A stretch of DNA of 64,000 bases from an uncultured Roseburia sp. (GCA_947642555.1 CANRSX010000016.1:35409-99408), one strand, 5' to 3'; counted from the first letter of the stretch, positions 24,308 through 33,701 are shown. Notes: generated from the letters alone by a model not told the origin. Numbers and translations: made by a program.

Positions 24308-25606
24308 TCATGCCGGATCATCCAGGTCAAACACTGCGGAGAAGCTGAAAAAACCTCCCTCGCAGCGGAGGGCGGAGACTGCACCGTATCGTTGTACCAC
24401 CCCGTCCACATTGAGAAGGCCGATGCCGTGGCTGCCCTCCCCCTGCTTGCGGGTGGGCAGTGTCTTTCCGCGGATCTCCACCGGTTCGTCCACCGGATTG
24501 CGCACCGAAAGGATCATCTGTCCCTCCTCTTTTACCATCTGAAACCAGATCACCCTCTCTGTGCCTTCCTGCAGACGGCAGCAGGCCTCGATCGCATTGT
24601 CCAGCAGATTGACCAAAAGCGTCACCAGATCCTCCTCCCGCATCATGAGGCCGGAGAGGTCGCAGACATTCAGGATCATCACAATCCCCTGCTCCGACGC
24701 CTCCTGGTATTTCTGGTTCAGCACCACATTGACCACCGCATGGCCGGTATTGATGTGATCCGCATGCTTTTTTAAGCTCCCGGCCAGCCCGGCGACATAG
24801 TCCCGCGCCTCCTTTTCGTCACCGGCCTCGAGCATTCCCAGGATACAGTTCAGCTGGTTTTTATAATCGTGCAGCGCGCTTTTCTGCCGCTCATACTCTT
24901 TCTGCATACTCCGGTAAAGGCTCATCTCGTTCTGGGTGCGCTCCTGTAACAGCGCCAGGCGCGACAGCTCCTCCTCCTTTCCGAGCATGCGCACGATGAC
25001 CTGGCAGACGCACACACAGATCACCGCAAGGCCGGATATCGCGGCCAGCCGCACCGAAGCGCCCGCCGTCGTCCCGTCCCAGGAGATCATGCTGACTGCC
25101 ATAATCGCTGTCATGGCGGCCGCCGGCACATACCCGTAGCGCTCCAGCCGCATACGGCCGATTCCCCTGCCGCGCGCACGATACCGGTAACGGAACAACA
25201 GCATCAGGCACAGATTTACACACACGGTCGCAGATTCCACCACCTGTGCCGTCTGATCCGTGAGCGCGGGCAGAAACACTACGGCCCCGGAGGCCAGCAG
25301 TTCGGATATCAGCCAGTACAGTCCGCAGAGCAGCACGGAAAAAAGCAGCTTCCTTATCACACTGCCCTGATAATACAGCTGCTCCACGATAAAATACACC
25401 GCGATCACACGCACCGGCTGGAAAAGATAAGGCGGAATCGGCGAAATCGCAATGATCAGAAACCCTGCCGCAACCGCCAGAATGTCGGTATATGCCAGCC
25501 ATCTGTATCTGTCCGTCCACGTCCGCCTGGGCAGTACCGTCTCAAAAAAAGCGCTGCATCCGATCCCCATCAGCAGCGACATCATCCCAATTCTGATCAG
25601 GTCCAT
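24308..25606 (-). CDS. GHKL-type sensor histidine kinase (AgrC-like)
   Basis: 432 residues from ATG 25606 (AAGGAG 7 bases upstream; the GTG two codons earlier is too close to that site). The N-terminal half has about six to seven hydrophobic helices. The dimerisation region carries the phospho-acceptor His in SALHDYKNQLNCILGM, the GHKL form, followed by LLVNLLDNAIEAC (N-box) and HGIGLLNV (G-box). Such kinases often sense peptides or membrane events. It overlaps the response regulator gene by 10 bases and is transcribed after it. No autoinducer-peptide gene was recognised next to it. Confidence 0.9.
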   Translation of the reverse strand: MDLIRIGMMSLLMGIGCSAFFETVLPRRTWTDRYRWLAYTDILAVAAGFLIIAISPIPPYLFQPVRVIAVYFIVEQLYYQGSVIRKLLFSVLLCGLYWLISELLASGAVVFLPALTDQTAQVVESATVCVNLCLMLLFRYRYRARGRGIGRMRLERYGYVPAAAMTAIMAVSMISWDGTTAGASVRLAAISGLAVICVCVCQVIVRMLGKEEELSRLALLQERTQNEMSLYRSMQKEYERQKSALHDYKNQLNCILGMLEAGDEKEARDYVAGLAGSLKKHADHINTGHAVVNVVLNQKYQEASEQGIVMILNVCDLSGLMMREEDLVTLLVNLLDNAIEACCRLQEGTERVIWFQMVKEEGQMILSVRNPVDEPVEIRGKTLPTRKQGEGSHGIGLLNVDGVVQRYGAVSALRCEGGFFSFSAVFDLDDPA

Positions 25607-26319
25607 CCGCACGCTCCTTTGTATACGGTATATGCTTCCTTTACCGCCTGATACTTAAGACGCGGCACCGGAAGCTCCTCCCCGGTATCCAGATAAACCA
25701 GATAATTGCTGATTTTTCTGATATGCTTTGGATTGACGAGATAGCTTTTATGGATGCGCAGAAATTCATATTCCCGCAGCCGCGTTTCGATCTCATCCAG
25801 TTTTTCGTAGATCCCGTATGCGGCCGGCTCTGTGTCCATATAATAAAACACGGACTTGTGCTTCCTGCTCTCCACATAGAGAATGTTGTCAATGAAAAGG
25901 CTCCTCTCTCCTCCGGTAAAGGGCAGCACGATCTGCGCCGCCCGCAGCTTCCGCAGGATGGCATCCATACACTCCGGCAGCGCCTGCTTCAGCGTGTCCT
26001 TCATGATATAGCGCACAGCGTCCACCTTATAGCCCTCCAGCACATAATTCATGTACGAGGTCACAAGCACGATCTGCGTGTCCGAGCGGAAGGAGCGGAT
26101 CTTCATCGCGGTTTTTAAGCCGTCCATCTCTCCCATGCTGATATCCATAAACACGATATCATATTTTACCGCATTTTCGGACTGACGCAGAAATGCCTCC
26201 CCGGAAGGAAAGGCATCCACTGTAAATCCGATCTCCTTTTTCTGAAAATATGCCTCCAGCAGCTGACGGATCTTTTTTCTGTAAAATTCCTCGTCGTCAC
26301 ACACCGCGATATAAAGCAT
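25597..26319 (-). CDS. LytTR-family response regulator (AgrA-like)
   Basis: 240 residues from ATG 26319, with GGAG 5-9 bases upstream; longer starts run into poorly conserved sequence. The receiver domain has the acidic pair in AVCDDEEF, phospho-acceptor Asp in DIVFMDISMGEMDG and the conserved Lys in VRYIMKD. The LytTR DNA-binding domain follows (DNILYVESRKHKSVFYY, FLRIHKSYLVNPKHIRKI). It is the partner of the overlapping kinase. The 107 bases before it, up to aroK, contain only short imperfect GC-rich repeats. Confidence 0.92.
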   Translation of the reverse strand: MLYIAVCDDEEFYRKKIRQLLEAYFQKKEIGFTVDAFPSGEAFLRQSENAVKYDIVFMDISMGEMDGLKTAMKIRSFRSDTQIVLVTSYMNYVLEGYKVDAVRYIMKDTLKQALPECMDAILRKLRAAQIVLPFTGGERSLFIDNILYVESRKHKSVFYYMDTEPAAYGIYEKLDEIETRLREYEFLRIHKSYLVNPKHIRKISNYLVYLDTGEELPVPRLKYQAVKEAYTVYKGACGWT

Positions 26320-26426
26320 CCTCACTCCTGTCCCCTTCTGCAGCCGGGCTCCTGCACCGACGCGTTTCCGGCATCCTGCGGCTCTGCAAAGCAGCGCCTG
26401 CACCGACGGCCGTCGCAAAGCAGCGT

Positions 26427-26927
26427 CTACACCTGCGCGAGAATATCCGCCGCGATGATACGCACCGGCCTGCCGTCCGTCGGAACCATCAGATCCGCCA
26501 CCGTCTCGTACCGCTCCCTGCGTTTTTCCATCAGACCTCTTATATAGTCAATATTCATGTTTCCGTTTAACACCGGGCGGTTTGTGCTGTAGCGGACGCG
26601 TTCAAAGATCGTCTCGGGAGACGCCGTCAGAAGGACGATATGACCGCTTTCCTTCATGCGCGCAGCGTTCTCCTCCCTCAGCACGCTTCCCCCACCGCAG
26701 GAGACCACAAGCTCCGATTCGCCGGCAAGCGTTCTGACAAGCTCCGTTTCCAGATCCCGGAAATATTCCTCGCCGTATTTTGCAAAAATCTCCGTGATCG
26801 GCATTCCCGCTTCCTGCTCGATCCGCTGATCCATCTCAATCATATCCATTCCCGAAGCAGCGGATAACGCCCGTGCCACCGATGTTTTTCCCGCTCCCAT
26901 AAATCCGATCAGATAAATATTTTTCAT
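26427..26927 (-). CDS. aroK: Shikimate kinase
   Basis: 166 residues, normal size. P-loop LIGFMGAGKTSVARAL, shikimate-binding Asp in IEMDQRIE, Arg in EEYFRDLETE, the glycine run VVSCGGGSV, and the lid Arg in RPVLNG are all in place. It phosphorylates shikimate at O3 on the way to chorismate and aromatic amino acids. The start overlaps the stop of aroE by four bases (ATGA), so the two are translationally coupled. Confidence 0.95.
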   Translation of the reverse strand: MKNIYLIGFMGAGKTSVARALSAASGMDMIEMDQRIEQEAGMPITEIFAKYGEEYFRDLETELVRTLAGESELVVSCGGGSVLREENAARMKESGHIVLLTASPETIFERVRYSTNRPVLNGNMNIDYIRGLMEKRRERYETVADLMVPTDGRPVRIIAADILAQV

Positions 26928-27793
26928 CGATAAAACAGCTCCTTTACCTCATCCACCGGCATATCCTGCCCGGTGAACAGCTTAAACGCCACGACGCCCT
27001 GCCACAGCAGCATGCCTCTGCCGCCGATGCAGATACAGCCCGCTTCCTTTGCCTCGCGAAGCAGCCTGGTCTCCTCCGGGTTGTACACCACGTCCGCCAC
27101 CACAAGCCCCGGCCGCAGCGCGCTGGTGTCCTTTAACACGCTTTCCGCGTCCATCGGCTTCATCCCTACAACTGTCGCGTTCGCAAAAATGTCGCTCTCC
27201 GCGATCTCCGCCGTCATCCGCTTTGTGTCGGCGATATCATATACGCGGATCACACATCCGGGCGCTTCCCCTTCCACCTTTTTCGCCAGTTCCTCCGTTC
27301 TTCCGAAAAATTCGTCTTTCCGGTTAAACACAGAGATCTCGCGCACACCGTCTAACGCGCACTGCACCATGATCGCTGCCGCCGCACCGCCGCCGCCGGC
27401 AAGCGTGAGCTTCTTCCCGCGGATCTTAACACCTTCGTCCCGCAGGCTTTCCACAAATCCGACGCCGTCCGTGTTGTGGCCGGTCAGCCTTCCGTCCTCA
27501 TTTACAATTGTATTCACCGCGCCGATCAGACGCGCTGCGGGCGACAGTTCATCCATACAGTGGAATGCCGCGCTTTTGCAGGGCATCGTCACGTTGCCGC
27601 CCCGCATCTTGTAGGTGCGCATTGCCGCAATCGCCGCCTCCGTCTCCCCGACCTTTGTATCGATCGCCACATAGACATAATCCAGCCCGAGCTTCGCAAA
27701 GCTGTAATTATACATCGCCGGGGATCCCGAATGCCCGATCGGCGAACCGAACAGCGCCATCAGTCCCGTATGTCCCGTAATCCTGTCTTCCAT
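26924..27793 (-). CDS. aroE: Shikimate dehydrogenase
   Basis: 289 residues from ATG 27793 (GGAGGT 10 bases upstream; the longer frame to 27859 lacks a ribosome site). Shikimate-binding Ser pair in FGSPIGHSGSPAMYN, catalytic Lys in GNVTMPCKSA, Asp in TGHNTDGVGF, and the nucleotide loop TLAGGGGAAAAIMV. It reduces 3-dehydroshikimate with NAD(P)H. The second-loop FNRKDEFF lacks the classical Arg-Thr NADPH signature, so cofactor preference and a quinate/shikimate side role stay open. Forms an operon with aroK. Confidence 0.92.
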   Translation of the reverse strand: MEDRITGHTGLMALFGSPIGHSGSPAMYNYSFAKLGLDYVYVAIDTKVGETEAAIAAMRTYKMRGGNVTMPCKSAAFHCMDELSPAARLIGAVNTIVNEDGRLTGHNTDGVGFVESLRDEGVKIRGKKLTLAGGGGAAAAIMVQCALDGVREISVFNRKDEFFGRTEELAKKVEGEAPGCVIRVYDIADTKRMTAEIAESDIFANATVVGMKPMDAESVLKDTSALRPGLVVADVVYNPEETRLLREAKEAGCICIGGRGMLLWQGVVAFKLFTGQDMPVDEVKELFYR

Positions 27794-27892
27794 CTTTCTG
27801 TGAACCTCCGTTTTCTGATTTCCCCCGAAGCTCCTTCTCCCCACAGACACATCATGCACATGCCGGTTCCGTTTCCCCGCTGCCTTTTGCCG

Positions 27893-28768
27893 CTACCAGC
27901 AGAGCACCTCATGCCCTGTCTCTGTCACCAGCACCATGATCTCCCACTGCGCGGAAGGTTTTCCGTCCTCCGTGTAGACCTCCCAGTCGTTTTTGGGATC
28001 CACACAGATCTCCACCCCTCCCATATTCACCATGGGCTCTATCGTAAAAATCATCCCCGGCACCAGCAGCATCTCATGGCCGCGCGTACTGTTATACCCC
28101 ACCCAGGGCTCCTCATGAAAATCCAGCCCGACTCCGTGGCCGCCGATCTCACGGACGACCGTATAGCCGTTGGCAAAGGCATGATCGTGCACCGCCTGCC
28201 CCATATCCCCGAGAAATCCCCAGGGCCGTACCTGCTCTAATCCAAGCTGCACGCATTCCTTTGTGACCTCAACCAGCTTTCGCTTTTCCTCCCCCACATC
28301 CCCGATGCAGTACATCCGGGAGGAATCCGAGAAATATCCGTTTAAAATCGTCGACGCATCGACGTTTACGATATCGCCCTCTTTTAAAATGACATCCTCC
28401 GACGGAAACCCGTGGCAGACCTGATCGTTGACCGAGGTGCAGACACTGTACGGATACCCCTGATAGTGCAGCGGCGCCGGGATTCCCCCCATCTCCGTGG
28501 TCATCTCATAGACGATCCGGTCGATCTGCGCCGTGTTCATCCCTTCCTGAATGTGCTCCCCGATATAATCCAGCACGGCAATGTTAATCTTACAGCTCTC
28601 CTTAATTCCTGCAATCTGATCTGCATTTTTGATGATGCCGCGCGGCGGCACGATGTGTCCCCTTGACGCCATCAGCGCGATCTTCTCGTCAAATGCCTGG
28701 TGGCATGCCTTATACTTCCTGCCGCTTTTGCACCAGCAGGGATCATTTCTACCTAATTTTGCTGACAT
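27893..28768 (-). CDS. map: Methionine aminopeptidase, type I, with N-terminal SEC-C zinc motif
   Basis: 291 residues. Residues 6-24 carry the SEC-C motif GRNDPCWCKSGRKYKACH. The M24 catalytic set follows: His in PAPLHYQGYP, Asp in GDIVNVDAS, Asp in GYFSDSSRMY, His in IGGHGVGLDFHE, Glu in FTIEPMVN and Glu in QWEIMVLVTE. It removes initiator Met from nascent proteins; the SEC-C extension is thought to help ribosome association. It lies 34 bases after the upstream membrane protein gene. Confidence 0.96.
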   Translation of the reverse strand: MSAKLGRNDPCWCKSGRKYKACHQAFDEKIALMASRGHIVPPRGIIKNADQIAGIKESCKINIAVLDYIGEHIQEGMNTAQIDRIVYEMTTEMGGIPAPLHYQGYPYSVCTSVNDQVCHGFPSEDVILKEGDIVNVDASTILNGYFSDSSRMYCIGDVGEEKRKLVEVTKECVQLGLEQVRPWGFLGDMGQAVHDHAFANGYTVVREIGGHGVGLDFHEEPWVGYNSTRGHEMLLVPGMIFTIEPMVNMGGVEICVDPKNDWEVYTEDGKPSAQWEIMVLVTETGHEVLCW

Positions 28769-28802
28769 AGCTTCGCTCTTTTCTCACTACAAATATAATT
28801 TA

Positions 28803-29507
28803 TCAATGATCAACCGTGATTCCGCCGAAATTCACTCTTTCCCAGACCCCCGCATTGATCTCAACGCTGTGCTCCTCCAGAAGCTCCTGATAGGCCTGCC
28901 CGGAAATCGAGTATTCCTCAAACCGCCCCCCTTCCATCTCCGCCAGAATCCCCTGATATTTTTCCGCGTACGCGAGCCTTCGCATGCTCTCTTTTAAATC
29001 CTCCTCGCCCGCGCCGAGACGCTCTCTCTGCTCCTCCTCAAGGTCGCTCCAGAAATCATACTGGCTGTTGGCAAGGCGTCTCTCCTCCTCCTCCGTCAGT
29101 TCGATCCCTTCCGCTGCCGCCATCTGATAAAAGATCTCATCGTGAACCGCCATCTCCATCGCGGTATCCCTTCCCAGCGTCCGGAAAAACGTGTGATTGG
29201 TATAAATCTTCCAGTATTCTCCCGTATCCTCAGGATTATAAATGCGCGCGTCCTCCTCGATCTGTCCCTCCTCGTAGGCAATATAAAACGCCAGCTCCCG
29301 AAGGGTCAGCTCCCTGCCGTCCACCGTCACGGCCACAAGCTCCAGCGAATCCGGCAGGGAAAGCTTCTGCCGCATCCGCCCCCTCTGAAATGCCATCACA
29401 CCCAGCACGATCACCAGGAGCAGCAAAACCGCAGTCAGACAGAATTTCGCCTTTAACGCCGACACCGGCACCGTTCTGCCCTGTCTGCCTGTCGTCCTTT
29501 TTTCCAT
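28803..29507 (-). CDS. Single-pass membrane protein with SurA-N/peptidyl-prolyl isomerase-like helical region
   Basis: 234 residues. Basic cytoplasmic start, one membrane helix (about residues 19-41), then an extracytoplasmic part that begins VAVTVDGRELTLRELAFYIAYEE. This is the strand-helix entry seen in SurA/PrsA-type chaperone domains, followed by acidic helices. No parvulin catalytic domain is visible, so isomerase activity is not supported. GGAGGA lies 8 bases before the ATG. It may help fold exported proteins; the neighbouring NlpC/P60 hydrolase is one such protein. Confidence 0.65.
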   Translation of the reverse strand: MEKRTTGRQGRTVPVSALKAKFCLTAVLLLLVIVLGVMAFQRGRMRQKLSLPDSLELVAVTVDGRELTLRELAFYIAYEEGQIEEDARIYNPEDTGEYWKIYTNHTFFRTLGRDTAMEMAVHDEIFYQMAAAEGIELTEEEERRLANSQYDFWSDLEEEQRERLGAGEEDLKESMRRLAYAEKYQGILAEMEGGRFEEYSISGQAYQELLEEHSVEINAGVWERVNFGGITVDH

Positions 29508-29584
29508 TCACAACTCCTCCCTGCGCGGCTGACAATACTGCCCGCCGTATATCCGAACCTGCTGTCTGTACGGCACAAAGCGTC

Positions 29585-30895
29585 TTACAGCACACGGCGC
29601 ACCGAAGTGATCGTCCGGTAGGTCGCGCTCCCGTAGCAGATGCCGGTTCTCGGATTGGAAGCGTGAATAATCCTGCCCCCGCCCACATAGATCGCCACAT
29701 GTCCGGGATAGCAGATGATATCTCCGGGCTGCGCGTTCTCATAGCTGACCGCCTGTCCGCAGCCGGCCTGCGCATAAGAGGTACGCGGCAGGGAAATCCC
29801 GAAATTCTGATATACCGCCATCACAAAATAGGAACAGTCCGCACCGTCGGTCAGGCTGGTTCCTCCCAGCACATAGGGACGGCCGAGAAACTGTGCCGCA
29901 TAATTTACCACGGAATTTCCGCTTACGCCTGTCGTAAACGCAGGATTCAGCCCACTGTTTGTCAGACCGGTCCCTGAGGATCCTGTGCTTCCCGTACTTC
30001 CCGCCGCGCTGCCGGCTGATCCTGCGGCCGCGTTCCCGAGCGCGCCGGTCGCGCCCCCTGCGACATTATTCGCATTGTTTGCATTATTTTTCTTTCTGGC
30101 CGCCTCCGCTGCGGCTGCCGCCGCCGCGGCCTGCTTTGCCTTCTCGTCCGCGATCACCTGGTTCTGCTGCCGGATCGTCTGCGCATACTGGCTCGCGAGA
30201 TTCTGCGCATTGGCCAGCTGACTCTCAAAATCGCTCATCTGCGCCCGTTTGGCCGCGATCACCTGCTCTAGGGATGCCTGCTGTTCCTGATAGCTTAACT
30301 CCAGCTCCTCCATCTCCGCCATCTCTGTCTCAAGCTGCACCGTCAGGTCTTCCACTGCCTGCACCGTCGCCTTATAGTCCTCTAACATCTGTCTGTCGTA
30401 CTCATAGACATCCGATACATATTCGACCCGGTTTAACATATCCGTCATGCTCTCGGCGCCGACTAACGCCGACCAGACCGAGTCGTCCCCATTCTCGTAC
30501 ATATACTGGATCCGCAGCTTCATCGCCTCATACTGCTGCGCCTCGTCAGCCTTTGCGATCTCAAGCTCCGCATTCGCCTGATTGATCGCCGTCTCCTGCG
30601 CCTCCATATCCGCTGCTAGAATCTCCATATCCGTGAGCAGCGTCATCAGCTGGCTGTCATAAGACGCCATCTCGGCCTGCAGGTTGTTCTGCGCTGCCTC
30701 AATATCCTGAATCTGCTGATTCACCTCGTCCAGATTCTCCTGCGCCTCCCCCTTCTTGCGCTCCGCATCGTCGATCGCCTTCGAGGAAGCCGAGGCCGTC
30801 TGATAGGACGACACGCCAAGGAGCGCCGCCACCAGCAGCGCCGACAGGATTCTCTTTTTCAGATATGGTTTCTTTCGTTTCTTTTTTTCCATCAT
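29585..30895 (-). CDS. Secreted NlpC/P60 peptidoglycan endopeptidase with coiled-coil N-terminus (PcsB/CwlO-like)
   Basis: 436 residues. Signal peptide to about residue 37 (ending ASASS). Residues about 38-265 form long coiled coils rich in Glu, Gln and Ala, with a W-containing turn SVWSALVG, as in PcsB/CwlO proteins that are switched on by FtsEX. An Ala/Asn/Gly/Ser-rich linker follows. The NlpC/P60 domain has catalytic Cys in GADCSYFVMAVY and His in YPGHVAIYVGG, and a third polar residue in IIHASN. It cuts stem peptides in the wall during growth. ATG follows AAAGGAG by 8 bases. Confidence 0.92.
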   Translation of the reverse strand: MMEKKKRKKPYLKKRILSALLVAALLGVSSYQTASASSKAIDDAERKKGEAQENLDEVNQQIQDIEAAQNNLQAEMASYDSQLMTLLTDMEILAADMEAQETAINQANAELEIAKADEAQQYEAMKLRIQYMYENGDDSVWSALVGAESMTDMLNRVEYVSDVYEYDRQMLEDYKATVQAVEDLTVQLETEMAEMEELELSYQEQQASLEQVIAAKRAQMSDFESQLANAQNLASQYAQTIRQQNQVIADEKAKQAAAAAAAAEAARKKNNANNANNVAGGATGALGNAAAGSAGSAAGSTGSTGSSGTGLTNSGLNPAFTTGVSGNSVVNYAAQFLGRPYVLGGTSLTDGADCSYFVMAVYQNFGISLPRTSYAQAGCGQAVSYENAQPGDIICYPGHVAIYVGGGRIIHASNPRTGICYGSATYRTITSVRRVL

Positions 30896-31010
30896 CTATG
30901 TAACTCCTTTACGCCAGACCAGAACACCGCATTTTATTGTAGCACATGGAGGCGTAAATTGACCATTCCTTCCCCGATTTAAAAAAAATTTAACAATTGC
31001 AGGTCACAAA

Positions 31011-31038
31011 GGCCGCCGCTATGTCTGTAGCGGCGGCC
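31011..31038 (-). terminator. Strong GC hairpin after the low-complexity membrane protein gene
   Basis: GGCCGCCGCTA (31011-31021) and TAGCGGCGGCC (31028-31038) are perfect inverted repeats. On the minus strand only TTT follows, so it is a weak or factor-assisted terminator. The rest of 30896-31010 holds the promoter region of the NlpC/P60 gene (possible TACAAT near 30945). Confidence 0.55.
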
Positions 31039-31057
31039 TGTCTGCCTCTGTATCCGT

Positions 31058-32569
31058 TTAATCCCAGCCGATATACATCAGATCCAGATCATCCAGCCTG
31101 CCGTCCCAGAACTCGACGGAAAGCGAATTCTCCTCCATATCATAATACTCGTCACTGTGATTGTACCACTGATACGACTGATAATCGTTGTCCTCGGATT
31201 CGTACTCATAATCCGGCTCCCCGTATGCCTTGAAGAAATCCTCCTTCGTGGCGTCCTCCGTCAGCCCGTTCGCAAACGAGAACGACACCTCGTCATCATC
31301 CAGATAGCTGCTCGAGAACCAGAAGCCGAATACCTTGCACTCCTTTAAGGGCAGCGCTCCATCCGTCTCATTGCCGAGATACACATAGCCGATCGCGTCC
31401 CCGTCCGGACCATATACGGTGGGATAATAGTATTCCGATTTGTTGGCAATGTATTCTTCATCCTCTGTGTCCACATAAAATCCAAGCGCTACCAGTTCCG
31501 GGTAGGAGAGCGGCAGCTGGATATACACTCCCTCAATCGTGATGGACGGATCCGTAAATCCTGTCCCCGGCGTCACGTCAAGCGGCTCGGAAGGGGTGCT
31601 GTCGTCTTCCTCCTCATCCTCATCCCCCAGAACACGGACTTCCTGATCATCGTCATCGTCGTCATAACTATAATCATAGTCGTAATCATAATCGTCCGTA
31701 TCATCATAGTCATAATCATAACCGGAACCCGCGGAGCCGCCAGTACTCTCCCCAAGCGCCTCATAATAGGCATCCCGGACGATGTCGCTGTAACCGCCGG
31801 CTGTCCACTCATAAATCGTTACGAACAGATAAACGACCGCGATGCCAAGACCGATCCACAGGAAGATCGAAGCAGATTTTTTCTTGGACTGATACTCGTC
31901 CCATCTGCCCTCTTTGTATGCGTTATTGGCCTGCGTCGTAAAGACGCAGCCCAGGATACCCATGATCATCGTGATGATATTGCAGCCGCAGCAGCATAAG
32001 ATCTCGAGGATCGAAAAGGTCATCTTCATTCCAAAGCTGTTTTTGAGCGGCTGTCCGTTCTTTCCCATCGGCGGCGGCGTCATGCCGTACGGCTGACCAT
32101 AGCCCTGACCGTAAGCTCCGCCGTACTGCTGATTCGGCTGGCCGTAGCTCTGACCTGTGCCCGACTGGCTGTAGCCCTGATTCGGCTGGCCGTAGCTCTG
32201 CGTCCCGCCGGCTCCGTAGCCCTGTGCCGCCTGGCCGTAAGCCCCGCCATACTGCTGATCCGGCTGGCCGTAGCTCTGCGTCTCTCCCGCTCCATAGCTT
32301 CCGTAGCTCTGCGTCTCTCCCGCTCCGTAGCTTCCGTAGCTCTGCGTTTCTCCTGCTCCGTAGCTCTGTGTCTCTCCCGCTCCGTAGCTTCCGTAGCTCT
32401 GGCTGTCGTCCGCACTCTCCTGCTCTGCCGGCGTATCCGCTGAATCACTCTGCTCCGCCGGCGTATCCGTCACTTCTTCCTCCTGCGCGCCGCTCCCCGC
32501 CGCACCGTATTCCGTAACAGGATCCTGCTCCTCTGTCCCAAATCCAAACCCTCTGTTTTCGTCTCCCAT
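31058..32569 (-). CDS. Dispanin/CD225-like membrane protein with FUS-like SYG/Q low-complexity N-terminus
   Basis: 503 residues from ATG 32569 (GAGGAG 7 bases upstream). Residues about 60-165 are built of repeated QSYGSYGAGETQ-type and SYGQPNQ-type units with almost no other residues. Two membrane helices follow (KMTFSILEILCCCGCNIITMIMGILGCVF and the one near IFLWIGLGIAVVYLFV) around an ANNAYKEGRW loop, the CD225/DUF4190-like arrangement. Then comes an Asp/Tyr-rich run (YDYDYDD...DDDDD) and a soluble C-terminal domain with two similar beta segments. The role is unknown. A paralogue lies immediately upstream. Confidence 0.75.
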   Translation of the reverse strand: MGDENRGFGFGTEEQDPVTEYGAAGSGAQEEEVTDTPAEQSDSADTPAEQESADDSQSYGSYGAGETQSYGAGETQSYGSYGAGETQSYGSYGAGETQSYGQPDQQYGGAYGQAAQGYGAGGTQSYGQPNQGYSQSGTGQSYGQPNQQYGGAYGQGYGQPYGMTPPPMGKNGQPLKNSFGMKMTFSILEILCCCGCNIITMIMGILGCVFTTQANNAYKEGRWDEYQSKKKSASIFLWIGLGIAVVYLFVTIYEWTAGGYSDIVRDAYYEALGESTGGSAGSGYDYDYDDTDDYDYDYDYSYDDDDDDQEVRVLGDEDEEEDDSTPSEPLDVTPGTGFTDPSITIEGVYIQLPLSYPELVALGFYVDTEDEEYIANKSEYYYPTVYGPDGDAIGYVYLGNETDGALPLKECKVFGFWFSSSYLDDDEVSFSFANGLTEDATKEDFFKAYGEPDYEYESEDNDYQSYQWYNHSDEYYDMEENSLSVEFWDGRLDDLDLMYIGWD

Positions 32570-32642
32570 TCTGTGTCTCCTCACCCTTTATCTGTATATA
32601 TTTTATGATATCGGGGCAAACGTATCCAGCCCCATGATGCCG

Positions 32643-33653
32643 TTACCGGTAATCGACGTCAATATCATACGGCAGACCGTCGATGAACGTCACCTCCATC
32701 ACCTGCCACACCGGATCGCTCTTGTCTCCAAAATACCAGCAGAGCAGTTCGCTGTCGTCATAATCTTCTTTGTAGATATTGTCCGGCCTTCCGTACATCT
32801 CAATGTAGTCTTCTTTTGTATCGAAAAAACCCAGCCCTTCGGCGGTCAGGTAATACTCGTAATTGTCACAGTAGATATCCACATCCACGCCGATAATATC
32901 ACAGTCGCTGACATATTCCTCCGTGTTCCCGCGATTCTCAAACCAGCACCACATCACATAATCGCCGTCGGCATTTCTCATCTGATAAAGCCCGTGATCG
33001 TCCGGCATCAGCGTCTCAAACCGGTCGCTTCTGCCGAGATAATAGCCCATATCCTCATATGTATCATAATCCGAAGGAATGTCCAGCCGTTCACCGTCCA
33101 CAAAAACATATTTTGAAGCGCTGTTTCCTGCTCCGTCCCAGGCTCCCATACCGATCCCGATCAGAACCGCAAGGAAAATAAAAGCCAGAAAAGAACCCAG
33201 CCCGACCCAGAGGCAGATCGTCGCCGTCTTTGCCTCGGACTTAAATTCCTGCCATCTGCCCGCTCCGTGAGAATTGTTCGCCTTCGTCGTAAACACACAG
33301 GCGATAATTCCCATAATCATGGTGATCAGATTGCAGCTTAACATCTCGAGAATCGAAAAGGTCAGCTTCATCGCAAAATGATTCTCCGGCACCGGCCCGC
33401 TCCCGTAGACGCCGCCTCCCATGCCATAGGGCGGATTCCCATATCCTCCGGCGCCATAGCCGTACGCCCCGCCTCCGGCATTCCCGCCATAAGCGCCCGG
33501 GTTCTGTCCGTACGGTCCCGCCTCCCCGGCCGTATTCCCGTATGACGCCTGCACGGGATTCCCGTAGGTTCCGGGCCCCTGCGCTGGGGGCTCGTATGGA
33601 TTCTCCACCGGATCTGTATCCCTCTGTTCATAATAACCGTTCTGATTGTCCAT
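32643..33653 (-). CDS. Dispanin/CD225-like membrane protein, paralogue with Gly/Tyr-rich N-terminus
   Basis: 336 residues. N-terminal 95 residues are rich in Gly, Tyr, Pro and Asn (AYGYGAGGYGNPPYGMGGG type) but less regular than in the downstream copy. The membrane pair (AMKLTFSILEMLSCNLITMIMGIIACVFTTKANN and TICLWVGLGSFLAFIFLAVLIGIG) with ANNSHGAGRWQEFKSEAKTA between the helices shares clear identity with the neighbour, so the two are tandem duplicates. The extracytoplasmic C-terminus (about 160 residues, acidic, Tyr-rich) likewise matches. Promoter at 33730-33702. Function unknown. Confidence 0.75.
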   Translation of the reverse strand: MDNQNGYYEQRDTDPVENPYEPPAQGPGTYGNPVQASYGNTAGEAGPYGQNPGAYGGNAGGGAYGYGAGGYGNPPYGMGGGVYGSGPVPENHFAMKLTFSILEMLSCNLITMIMGIIACVFTTKANNSHGAGRWQEFKSEAKTATICLWVGLGSFLAFIFLAVLIGIGMGAWDGAGNSASKYVFVDGERLDIPSDYDTYEDMGYYLGRSDRFETLMPDDHGLYQMRNADGDYVMWCWFENRGNTEEYVSDCDIIGVDVDIYCDNYEYYLTAEGLGFFDTKEDYIEMYGRPDNIYKEDYDDSELLCWYFGDKSDPVWQVMEVTFIDGLPYDIDVDYR

Positions 33654-33701
33654 CCTCTTCCCCCGTTTCCGCTCCTTTGTATCAAAGCTGTCTGTCCCTT
33701 T

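Noticed and set aside
24308..26319. Complete agr-type quorum system
   Set aside because: Kinase and regulator are AgrC/AgrA-like, but no AgrB processing protein or AgrD peptide gene is found beside them.
26340..26430. Short GC-rich repeats (CTGCACCGACG, GCAAAGCAGCG) between aroK and the response regulator
   Set aside because: Imperfect, only two copies each, and no clear structure; not enough for an element or operator.
32140..32400. Tandem DNA repeats as a possible noncoding satellite
   Set aside because: The repeats keep the reading frame and encode the SYG/Q arm of the dispanin-like protein.
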